64,000 nt of DNA, from assembly GCA_028289375.1 (NCBI GenBank), contig JANQQK010000028.1:131318-195317 (forward strand). Reading direction: 5' to 3'. This DNA comes from Phycisphaerae bacterium (GTDB lineage: Bacteria > Planctomycetota > Phycisphaerae > UBA1845). Shown piece after piece: positions 44,915-52,312 of the stretch. The translations under genes were made by a program, and so were the position numbers. The stretch's first letter is position 1. Each line of letters starts with the position of its first letter. Below the pieces are notes generated by a model. It saw nothing but the letters and a program-made list of their open reading frames with translations, searched no databases and was not told the DNA's origin.

Positions 44915-46051
44915 ATGGCTGAGATGATGATGGCAGCGGAGGCAATTGTGACCGGCGAGATGGCTCGATATGTCCGTGACCTGAGGGCGTTGTCGGTTGA
45001 GGCGCTGTCGCGCATGTACGTGCCGCACGATCGCCACTTCGTTTTCTGCATCCGCCGCGGGCCTGCCGGTGATCAGCCGGAAGGCTGGAGCTACCGCTAT
45101 ACCGCCATCGCGTTGATTGGACTGGCCACCGAAGATGAAGAAACGGTTCGTGAGATTCTCCGCGGTGCGACTGCGGAGGATGTCTGCACGCGACTGATCG
45201 TGCAGTTGCCCGAGATCACCAACATGGGTGACGTGGCGCTGGCATTGTGGGCGGCGAAGCTGCTTCAACACGATGGCGTCGAGGATGCCCTCGCCCGATT
45301 GCGCGAGTTGGACCCGGTCTGGGGTCCGCATCCGACCGTCGAGCTTGCATGGGCGGTGACCGCGCTGTCGGTGGATACGTCATGCGGCTGGGACGAGCAA
45401 TTCGCGGAAGAGGTGTACCGCCGGTTGTGTGGGACGTTCCATTTCGAGACGGGCGTGCCGGGTCATTGGCCTGATGGGGCGACCGCGCCGGCGTTTCGGT
45501 CGCACGTGGCCTGTTTCGCGGATCTGGTCTACCCGACGCAGGCATGGGCGTATTACCATCGCGCGACGGGCAGCGAGGAATCGAAAAAGAACTGTCTGCG
45601 ATGTGCGCAGTTCATGGTGGATCGGCAGGGGCCTGACGGTCAATGGTGGTGGCATTTCGACAAGCGTTCGGGCAAGGTTGTCGAAGGGTATCCGGTCTAT
45701 TCGGTGCATCAGGATTCGATGGCGCCGATGGCGTTGTTTGCGGCTGCCGATATGTGCGGAGCTGATCACACCGACGCGATCGAGTTGGGATTGAAGTGGC
45801 TGCAGCACTCGCCGGAGATCGACGGGACGCTGGTGGATCAGGATGCGTCGATGATCTGGCGGAAGGTGGCTCGTCGGGAGCCGGGCAAGCTTTCGCGTGG
45901 GGTTCAAGCACTGGCAAGCAAGGCGCACCCATCGTTCCGCATGCCGGGAATGAAGTCGGTGTTCCCGCCGGTCAGGATTGATTTCGAGAGTCGTCCCTAC
46001 CATCTCGGTTGGGTGTTTCACGCGTTTCCGGAGAGTCGGTTGGCGCTCTAG
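44915..46051 (+). CDS. hypothetical alpha/alpha-barrel-like protein of the polysaccharide locus
   Basis: 378 aa, soluble, with AAGGAA 8 nt before the ATG. Repeated helical pairs (GWSYRYTAIALIGLA, GDVALALWAAKLL, VYPTQAWAYYHRATGSEE, CLRCAQFMVDRQGPDGQWWWHFD, GYPVYSVHQDSMAPMALFAAADM) suggest an alpha/alpha toroid, as in terpene cyclase-like, prenyltransferase-like or glycosidase-like proteins. No recognised catalytic acid motif is present. It is unassigned, but it lies between the export lipoprotein and the WecG/TagA glycosyltransferase, so a role in building or modifying the glycan is likely. Confidence 0.75.
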   Translation: MAEMMMAAEAIVTGEMARYVRDLRALSVEALSRMYVPHDRHFVFCIRRGPAGDQPEGWSYRYTAIALIGLATEDEETVREILRGATAEDVCTRLIVQLPEITNMGDVALALWAAKLLQHDGVEDALARLRELDPVWGPHPTVELAWAVTALSVDTSCGWDEQFAEEVYRRLCGTFHFETGVPGHWPDGATAPAFRSHVACFADLVYPTQAWAYYHRATGSEESKKNCLRCAQFMVDRQGPDGQWWWHFDKRSGKVVEGYPVYSVHQDSMAPMALFAAADMCGADHTDAIELGLKWLQHSPEIDGTLVDQDASMIWRKVARREPGKLSRGVQALASKAHPSFRMPGMKSVFPPVRIDFESRPYHLGWVFHAFPESRLAL

Positions 46052-46071
46052 TCGCTGGTCGGGGGTGGGCC

Positions 46072-46866
46072 TTGGGGTCGGCGGACAGTTTTCCAAGTCA
46101 TGATTTGTTCGGTGTGCCGGTGAATGTGGCCACGATGTCGCAGGTTGTCGCATGCGCGGAGGCGTGCATTCGCGACCGGGAATCGTTGCACCTGGGCATG
46201 GTGAACGCCGCGAAGCTGGTCAACATGCGCAGTGATCAACTGCTGCGTGAATCGGTGCTGGCGTCGGATTTGATACTGGCTGACGGGATGTCGGTCGTCT
46301 GGGCGTCTCGGCTGCTGGGCAAGCGGTTGCCGGAGCGGGTGCCGGGCGTCGATCTGATGTTCGAGCTTCTGCAACGCGGCAGCGAGAAGGGTTTCCGATT
46401 CTACTGTCTCGGGGCGAAGGAAGAGGTTGTCTGCGAGGTGGTGAAGCGGATCGGCGAGCAGTATCCGGGCGCGGTCGTGGCTGGGTATCGCAACGGGTAC
46501 TTCAAGGAGGCGGATGAGCCGGGGATCATCGAGGCGATCAATGCGAGCAACGCGGACGTGCTGTTCGTGGCGATGAGCCCGCCGAAAAAGGAGCAATTTC
46601 TGGCCCGGTGGGCAGAGAAGATGAACGTACCGGTGTGCCATGGGGTGGGTGGATCGTTCGACGTGTTCGCCGGAAAGGTGAAGCGGGCGCCGGCCATCTG
46701 GCAGAAGCTGGGGATGGAATGGGCATACCGCGTGGTACAGGAGCCACGACGAATGTGGCGGCGGTACCTGGTGACGAATACGAAGTTCATGTGGATGCTT
46801 CTGAAGGCGATGCTCGGCGTGGATCGTGGTGGTGAATCGCGTCGTCCGGGAGCGCGTCCTGCGTAA
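46072..46866 (+). CDS. WecG/TagA/CpsF-family glycosyltransferase
   Basis: 264 aa from a TTG at 46072 with GGGGGTGGG just upstream. The ATG at 46009 would overlap the preceding gene by 43 nt and add an unusual N-terminus. Key motifs are NAAKLVNMRSD, ILADGMSVVWASRLLG, RVPGVDLMF, AMSPPKKEQF and GVGGSFDVFAGKVKRAP, all as in the GT26 family (WecG UDP-ManNAcA transferase, TagA ManNAc transferase). It would add a sugar to the lipid-linked precursor at the inner membrane. The epimerase at 32858-33979 makes the ManNAc-type donor that this family uses. Confidence 0.9.
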   Translation: MGSADSFPSHDLFGVPVNVATMSQVVACAEACIRDRESLHLGMVNAAKLVNMRSDQLLRESVLASDLILADGMSVVWASRLLGKRLPERVPGVDLMFELLQRGSEKGFRFYCLGAKEEVVCEVVKRIGEQYPGAVVAGYRNGYFKEADEPGIIEAINASNADVLFVAMSPPKKEQFLARWAEKMNVPVCHGVGGSFDVFAGKVKRAPAIWQKLGMEWAYRVVQEPRRMWRRYLVTNTKFMWMLLKAMLGVDRGGESRRPGARPA

Positions 46867-46871
46867 CCGGG

Positions 46872-46887
46872 TTTTCAGTGCTGAAAA
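46872..46887. promoter_or_regulatory. inverted repeat in the gap before the UDP-sugar dehydrogenase gene
   Basis: TTTTCAG-TG-CTGAAAA is a perfect 7-nt inverted repeat placed 6 nt after the WecG/TagA stop. It is AT-rich, so it is not an intrinsic terminator, and could be an operator. Confidence 0.3.
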
Positions 46888-46959
46888 GGGCGATGAGCGG
46901 GTCTAAAGTTTTGTACCGGCGCGAGAATGCGTGCGGTCGCGGGGGTCTGATCGTTTGTT

Positions 46960-46965
46960 TATAAT
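46960..46965 (+). promoter_or_regulatory. perfect -10 hexamer of a possible internal promoter
   Basis: TATAAT stands 102 nt upstream of the UDP-sugar dehydrogenase ATG (47068), in a 201-nt gap that is the longest within the plus-strand part of the locus. The -35 region (about 46937-46942) is poor, so an activator or an alternative sigma factor would be expected. Confidence 0.4.
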
Positions 46966-47067
46966 CCGCCGGGGTTTGGCGTCGATATAGATGTGTTGGC
47001 TGGGGCGTTGCCGAGCGGTGACGCCCGCCTGAGATCGAAATCACCGAGATAGAAAGAGCGAACGACC

Positions 47068-48381
47068 ATGCGCGTGACGGTTGCAGGCAGCGGATATGTG
47101 GGATTGGTGGCAGGTGCGTGTCTGGCGGATACAGGCAACGATGTGATCGGATACGACATCGACGCCGCCAAGGTCGAGGCGCTCAACAACGGTGAGATTC
47201 CGATTTTCGAGCCGGGCCTGGCGGAATTGGTCGTGCACAATCACGAAGCCGGTCGCCTGCGGTTCACAACCGATCTGCAGGAAGCGATGGATCACGCTCA
47301 GGTTGTGTTCATCTCGATCGGGACGGCGCCGCAGCCTGACGGGTCGGCTGACCTGTCGGGCATTGAGGCGTTTGCTCGGTCCATGGGGCCTGTGGTCAAA
47401 CGTGAGATGGTGGTGACGATCAAGAGCACGGTGCCGGTGGGTACGTGTGAATGGGTCGAGGGGATCATTCGCGAGTCGGCGAAGTTTCCGGTGTCGGTGA
47501 TCAGCAATCCGGAGTTTCTGAAAGAGGGTGCGGCCGTCGTTGATTTTCAGAAGCCCGAGCGCGTGGTTATCGGATACGAAAATCGCGAGGCGGCGGAGAT
47601 CGTCCGCGAGTTGTACATTCCGTTTGTTCGCAATCAGAGGCCGATCCTGATGATGCCGCGCAAGGCGGCTGAGATGGCGAAGTATGCGTGCAACGGCATC
47701 CTTGCGTCACGCATCAGTTTCATCAACGAAATGGCCAACATCTGCGATGCGGCGGGTATCGACGTGGATGATGTGCGACGCGTCATGGGAACGGACAGCC
47801 GAATCGGGTTCCAGTTTCTGTACCCGGGTGCGGGTTATGGCGGCAGCTGCTTCCCGAAGGATGTGCGTGCGTTGATGCACACGGCCCAGCAGTTCGGGGT
47901 TGATCCGCGGATGCTGCAGTCGTCGCATGAGACCAACGAAGCGCAGAAGGAAGTTCTGTTCGGCAAGGTCAGCAAGAGGTTTGGCAAGGAACTTGCGGGC
48001 AAGACAATTGCGGTGTGGGGCATCGCGTTCAAACCAAACACCGATGACATCCGCGAAGCACCGTCACTGACGCTGATTCGCCAGTTGCTCGACGCAGGCG
48101 CGAAGGTTCGGGCGTATGATCCGGAGGCGATGACGCATCTGCGCAGCGAATTCGGGGACAAGATCACGTATCACGAAGACAACTACGAGGCGCTCGACGG
48201 CGCGTCGGCCGTCGTGATCTGCACGGAGTGGAACAACTTCCGCAGTCCGGACTTCGACCGCATGAAATCGCAGTTGGCCCAGCCGATTGTTTTCGACGGT
48301 CGGAATCTTTACGAACTGACGGCGATGAAACGGGCGGGACTCGAGTACCATCCGATTGGCAAGCCGTCGGTGACGTTCTGA
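47068..48381 (+). CDS. ugd: UDP-glucose/GDP-mannose dehydrogenase family protein (Ugd-like)
   Basis: 437 aa. It oxidises a nucleotide sugar twice with NAD+, most likely UDP-glucose to UDP-glucuronate. An N-terminal Rossmann domain (VAGSGYVGLVAGACLAD) is followed by the helical core and the catalytic Cys261 in GAGYGGSCFPKD. TVPVGT, SNPEFLKEG and KPERVVIG are further family signatures, and the C-terminal domain is intact (WGIAFKPNTDDIREAP). Length is normal for UGDH. The next gene encodes UDP-glucuronate decarboxylase, which supports UDP-glucose as substrate rather than a ManNAc type, but this is not proven. Confidence 0.93.
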   Translation: MRVTVAGSGYVGLVAGACLADTGNDVIGYDIDAAKVEALNNGEIPIFEPGLAELVVHNHEAGRLRFTTDLQEAMDHAQVVFISIGTAPQPDGSADLSGIEAFARSMGPVVKREMVVTIKSTVPVGTCEWVEGIIRESAKFPVSVISNPEFLKEGAAVVDFQKPERVVIGYENREAAEIVRELYIPFVRNQRPILMMPRKAAEMAKYACNGILASRISFINEMANICDAAGIDVDDVRRVMGTDSRIGFQFLYPGAGYGGSCFPKDVRALMHTAQQFGVDPRMLQSSHETNEAQKEVLFGKVSKRFGKELAGKTIAVWGIAFKPNTDDIREAPSLTLIRQLLDAGAKVRAYDPEAMTHLRSEFGDKITYHEDNYEALDGASAVVICTEWNNFRSPDFDRMKSQLAQPIVFDGRNLYELTAMKRAGLEYHPIGKPSVTF

Positions 48382-48445
48382 GCTTGACGTCTTGAGTGCG
48401 GTTGGATGAACATGGTGGTGCACAGGATGTCAAGGACGGACAACG

Positions 48446-49384
48446 ATGCGTGTGCTTGTAACCGGTGGTGCCGGATTTCTTGGGAGTCACTTGTGTGACC
48501 GTCTCCTGGCGGACGGTCATGACGTGGTCGCCGTCGACAACTTGTTCACCGGTGCCAAAGCCAACATCGTTCACCTGCTGGATCGCCACGATTTCGAGTT
48601 TGTCCGCCACGATGTGGTGCTGCCGATTCTGCTGGAGGTGGACTGGATATTCAATCTCGCCTGCCCCGCCTCGCCGATTCACTACCAATACAACCCGGTC
48701 AAAACCGTGAAGACATCCGTGATGGGTGCGTTGAACATGCTTGGTTTGGCCAAGCGGATCAAGGCGCGGATTCTGCAGGCGTCGACGAGTGAGATCTACG
48801 GCGATCCGGACGTTCATCCGCAGCAGGAAGCCTACTGGGGCAATGTGAATCCGATCGGCCTGCGAAGCTGTTACGATGAAGGCAAGCGCGTGGCTGAGAC
48901 GCTGATGATGGACTATCACCGTCAGAATGGCGTGGATATTCGCATCGCGCGGATCTTCAATACGTATGGTCCGCGGATGGCGGTCGGCGATGGGCGTGTC
49001 GTGTCGAATTTTGCGGTCAGCGCGATCAAAGGGACACCGGTCACGGTGTACGGTGATGGCGAGCAGACGCGGAGTTTCTGTTACGTGTCGGACCTGATCG
49101 ATGGGCTGGTGCGTCTGATGGCGTATGACGGGGATGATGCGGCTGAGCCGGTGAACATCGGCAATCCGCACGAGACGAGCATTGCGGAGTTGGTTGACTG
49201 TCTGGCGGATGTGACGCATTCGAAGTTGATTGTCGAGAAGAAACCGCTGCCGGCGGATGATCCCAAGCAGCGCTGCCCGGACATTTCGCGGGCGACGGAA
49301 CGGCTTGGCTGGTCGCCCACGGTCGACTTGCGGACGGGTTTGACAAAGACGGTTGGTTATTTTCGGGAAACGCTTTCGGTTTAG
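48446..49384 (+). CDS. UDP-glucuronate decarboxylase (UDP-xylose synthase)
   Basis: 312 aa, extended SDR. It converts UDP-glucuronate to UDP-xylose with NAD+ kept bound. Motifs are the nucleotide loop [16 protein letters not shown], the catalytic Y-D-E-G-K (SCYDEGKR), [30 protein letters not shown] and [14 protein letters not shown], all matching UXS enzymes closely. AAGGA lies about 10 nt upstream of the ATG. It uses the product of the dehydrogenase gene just before it (64 nt gap), so the pair provides UDP-GlcA and UDP-Xyl for the polymer. Confidence 0.93.
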   Translation: MRVLVTGGAGFLGSHLCDRLLADGHDVVAVDNLFTGAKANIVHLLDRHDFEFVRHDVVLPILLEVDWIFNLACPASPIHYQYNPVKTVKTSVMGALNMLGLAKRIKARILQASTSEIYGDPDVHPQQEAYWGNVNPIGLRSCYDEGKRVAETLMMDYHRQNGVDIRIARIFNTYGPRMAVGDGRVVSNFAVSAIKGTPVTVYGDGEQTRSFCYVSDLIDGLVRLMAYDGDDAAEPVNIGNPHETSIAELVDCLADVTHSKLIVEKKPLPADDPKQRCPDISRATERLGWSPTVDLRTGLTKTVGYFRETLSV

Positions 49385-49393
49385 GGGGCGGCG

Positions 49394-50272
49394 TTGTCGG
49401 CGAAGCTGATTGATGGACGGACGATCGCGAAGCGCCTGAAGGCGCAGACGGCCGCGCTGGTGGATGAGATCAAGTCGGCCGGTGGGGCGGTTCGGCTTGA
49501 TGCGGTGATGGTGGGTGATCCGTCGGCGGGTGCGATTTACGCGCGGTCGCAGGAAACGCGGTGTCGCGAGGTCGGGATCGACTATCGGCTGCACGCGCTT
49601 GGGACGGACGCGACGCAGCAGGATGTTGAGGGGCTGATTGACGAGTTGAACCATGACGATGCGGCTACGGGCATTCTTCTGAATCTGCCGCTACCCGATT
49701 CGATCGACACGCCTGCGGTTCAGTACAAGATCGATCCATACAAGGACGTGGAGGGGGTGAACCCGTCGAACATCGGTCTGTTGTTCTACGATTCCCCGAT
49801 CATCGCGCCGTGCACGTCGCTGGCGGTGATGGAGATTCTGAAGGAAGCGGACGTCAAGCCTCGCGGGATGAATGCGTGCGTCGTGGGGATCGGGCCGATC
49901 GCGGGCCGGCCGATTGCGCTGTTTCTGCAGCATGAGTTGGCGACGGTGACGACCTGCCACGAGGAGACGCGCGATCTTTCGGAGCATACATTGACGTCGG
50001 ATCTGCTGATTGTCGCGGCGGGGGTTCCGGGGCTGATCAAAGCAGAGCATGTGAAACCGGGTGCGATCGTGATCGACGTTGGCATCAACCGCGTTCAGGT
50101 CGACGGTGAGACGAAGGTCGTCGGGGATGTGGACTTCGACGGTGTGCGCGAGGTTGCCGGGGCCATCACACCGGTTCCCGGCGGTGTCGGACCTGTGACG
50201 GTGGCGATGCTGCTTCGCAGCGCCGTGGATGCGGCCAATCGGCAGCGTGGCCCCAGGCGGATCGAGGTTTGA
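49394..50272 (+). CDS. folD: FolD-like methylenetetrahydrofolate dehydrogenase/cyclohydrolase with substituted active site
   Basis: 292 aa from a TTG at 49394 with a GGGGG stretch upstream. The whole protein aligns with FolD: AKLIDGRTIAKRLK, PCTSLAVMEIL, VIDVGIN, TPVPGGVGPVTVAML. FolD normally makes 10-formyl-THF from 5,10-methylene-THF via NADP-dependent dehydrogenation and cyclohydrolysis. In this protein Y49 is kept, but the catalytic Lys position reads Q53 (Y-A-R-S-Q), the Q of V-Q-L-P-L-P is N97, and the D of K-D-V-D-G is E120. The NADP loop is G-I-G-P-I-A-G-R-P rather than G-R-S/A-x-x-V-G-x-P. It lies inside the polysaccharide operon, two genes before a formyltransferase. Confidence 0.85.
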   Translation: MSAKLIDGRTIAKRLKAQTAALVDEIKSAGGAVRLDAVMVGDPSAGAIYARSQETRCREVGIDYRLHALGTDATQQDVEGLIDELNHDDAATGILLNLPLPDSIDTPAVQYKIDPYKDVEGVNPSNIGLLFYDSPIIAPCTSLAVMEILKEADVKPRGMNACVVGIGPIAGRPIALFLQHELATVTTCHEETRDLSEHTLTSDLLIVAAGVPGLIKAEHVKPGAIVIDVGINRVQVDGETKVVGDVDFDGVREVAGAITPVPGGVGPVTVAMLLRSAVDAANRQRGPRRIEV

Positions 50273-50273
50273 C

Positions 50274-51494
50274 GTGGGCGACTCAGCGGCAGGAAAGAAC
50301 GGACACGCGAACGATGATCGCCTGCGTGTGATGCTGCTGACCAGCAGTCTGCATTACGGTGGCGCGGAGCGTCAGGTTGTTGAGTTGGCCAAGCAGTTGG
50401 ACCGATCGCGATTTGAACCGGTCTTATGCTGTCTGGACGGGACGCGGACGCTGTTTGATCTGAATCCGAGCGATACGCCAATTGTGATGGCCAAACGGCG
50501 CGCACGGTTCGATCCGGTTCCGTTCTGGCAGGTGGGGCGTGCGTTGAAGCGCGAATCGATTGATGTGGTGCACTGTTTTCTGTTTGATGCGGAAGTCATC
50601 GGACGGGTGGCTGGCTGGTTCGCGCGGACTCCAGCCGTGATCGCGTCGGAGCGCAATTCGGACTACCCAGTCATGCCGATCAAGGATCGCGTGCAACGGG
50701 CGACGCGGACGATGGTCGATCTGGTGATTGCCAATTCACACGCCGGCAAGCACTATGCGTGCGGGCATCTCGGGTTTGCGGATGAACATGTCGTCGTTGT
50801 GCACAATGGCGTCGACACGGATCGTTTTTTGCCGGGTGACAAGGGCGAAGCGCGAAAACGGATCGACATCACGCGGGACGGTCCTGTCATCGGCATGTTC
50901 GCCAGTTTCAAGGGTCAGAAGAATCACGCCATGTATTTCCGGGTGGCACGCCGGGTTGTTGACCGCATTCCCAATGCGACATTCCTGTGTGTCAGCCATA
51001 CGCCGTTGGGCGACCGCACATCGGGGGAATATCAGGCGTCGCTGAACGTGCTGCTCGATGAGTTGGAATTGCGCGATTCGGTCCGGATTCTGACCAACCG
51101 CGACGATGTTGAGCAATTGTATCGGGCTTGCGACATGACACTGTTGACAAGCAAGCGGGAAGGGACCCCCAACGTCGTGCTGGAATCGATGGCGTCGGGT
51201 GTGCCGGTGGTGGCGACGGACGTGGCGGACAACGCGCGGATTCTTGATTCCGAGAGCGGCGGGGGCGTGGTGACACTCGATGACGATCCCGCGATGGTGG
51301 AGATGGTCTGTCGCATGGTAGGTGACGAAGCGGGGCTTCACTCAGCCGGCGAGAAAGCGCGTGAAAAGGCTGTCCGCTGCTATTCGCTTCGTACATGGGC
51401 AGACCGGATCGGCGATCACTACGAATCCACGCACGCACGCAAGACGGGCCGGGTTGCACGGCTGACGTCGACGACATCCACGGGTGATGCCTGA
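50274..51494 (+). CDS. glycosyltransferase family 4 protein
   Basis: 406 aa from a GTG at 50274, 1 nt after the FolD-like stop and preceded by GAGG. GT-B fold: N-terminal loop SLHYGGAERQVVELA, VIASERNSD, VHNGVDTDRF, FASFKGQKNH and the donor-site E-x7-E segment KREGTPNVVLESMASG. It transfers a sugar from a nucleotide donor to the growing lipid-linked oligosaccharide at the cytoplasmic face. The donor cannot be predicted from sequence. It overlaps the next gene (formyltransferase) by 1 nt (TGATG). Confidence 0.92.
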   Translation: MGDSAAGKNGHANDDRLRVMLLTSSLHYGGAERQVVELAKQLDRSRFEPVLCCLDGTRTLFDLNPSDTPIVMAKRRARFDPVPFWQVGRALKRESIDVVHCFLFDAEVIGRVAGWFARTPAVIASERNSDYPVMPIKDRVQRATRTMVDLVIANSHAGKHYACGHLGFADEHVVVVHNGVDTDRFLPGDKGEARKRIDITRDGPVIGMFASFKGQKNHAMYFRVARRVVDRIPNATFLCVSHTPLGDRTSGEYQASLNVLLDELELRDSVRILTNRDDVEQLYRACDMTLLTSKREGTPNVVLESMASGVPVVATDVADNARILDSESGGGVVTLDDDPAMVEMVCRMVGDEAGLHSAGEKAREKAVRCYSLRTWADRIGDHYESTHARKTGRVARLTSTTSTGDA

Positions 51495-52312
51495 TGCGCG
51501 TATTCGTGCTGGTCAACCCTTCGCTGAGCACGTTTCATCAGAAGGTCCTTGGGCATCTGTTGGCCGACGAATCGATCGAGATTGTCGGCGGCTTGATCGA
51601 CACACGACCGAAGCCGTCCGGTTTCAGGAAAATCAAACGCGAGTTGAAACGCGGGCGGGGCGGGTACATTCTCGTGCAGGTGTTCGGGAAGCTGTTTTCG
51701 CGATCGAACGGTGATGGTGAATCGGTCGATGCCAGTGGATTCTTCGCCTCGGCGACGACAGAACTGCGTGCATGCACCGATCTCTACGCCGATGACGTGA
51801 TTGAGTTCGTGCGATCCTGCAAGCCGGATGTGGTGTTTCGCGCCGGGTTCGGGATTATCAAGGAACCGTGGCTGTCGATCGCGCCGCTGGGCATTCTGTC
51901 GTACCATCATGGCAATCTGCGTTGCTATCGGGGGCAGCCCGTCGGATTCTGGGAGGTCTACGACGGAGCCGCGGAGATGGGCGTGACGTTGCAGCGATTG
52001 AATGCGCGACTCGATGCGGGGGCCATCATCCGCGAGATGATGTTGCCGATCGAACCGGGCGACTCCTGGTCGACGGTCTATCGCCGGGCATATGATGCGA
52101 GCGATCGATTGGCCGTCGAGGCGTTGCGGGCGTTGGCGGACGATCCGGACGCCGGTGTCTGCCTGTCGGATGACGAGATGGGCAGGGTCTACACGACGCC
52201 CAACTTGCGTCAATGGCTGACGATGCATGCCCGCGTGTTGGGGCGTCGATTGCGTGGTTTGTTCGGCGGATCGCGCGGATCGAACGGGCAGGCGGAGCGT
52301 GTGCATTCGTGA
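51494..52312 (+). CDS. formyltransferase family protein (sugar N-formyltransferase candidate)
   Basis: 272 aa. The central part matches the formyl_trans_N domain: PDVVFRAGFGIIKE, LGILSYHHGNLRCYRGQP, GFWEVYDGAAEMGVTLQRL, LDAGAIIRE. Members use 10-formyl-THF to formylate an amine, on tRNA (Fmt), GAR (PurN) or amino sugars (ArnA, WlaRD and similar). Of the catalytic N-x-H-D set, His (H138 or H139) and Asp (in LDAGAII) are kept, but the Asn position is Ser/Tyr. The C-terminal tRNA-binding domain of Fmt is absent, so a small-molecule substrate such as a nucleotide sugar is more likely. Overlap with both neighbours (1 and 4 nt) places it in the operon. Confidence 0.83.
   Translation: MRVFVLVNPSLSTFHQKVLGHLLADESIEIVGGLIDTRPKPSGFRKIKRELKRGRGGYILVQVFGKLFSRSNGDGESVDASGFFASATTELRACTDLYADDVIEFVRSCKPDVVFRAGFGIIKEPWLSIAPLGILSYHHGNLRCYRGQPVGFWEVYDGAAEMGVTLQRLNARLDAGAIIREMMLPIEPGDSWSTVYRRAYDASDRLAVEALRALADDPDAGVCLSDDEMGRVYTTPNLRQWLTMHARVLGRRLRGLFGGSRGSNGQAERVHS

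Noticed and set aside
48164-49654. 496-codon open frame on the minus strand
   Set aside because: It covers the UDP-xylose synthase gene and parts of both its neighbours in antisense, is very rich in Arg, His and Pro, and has no domain motif.
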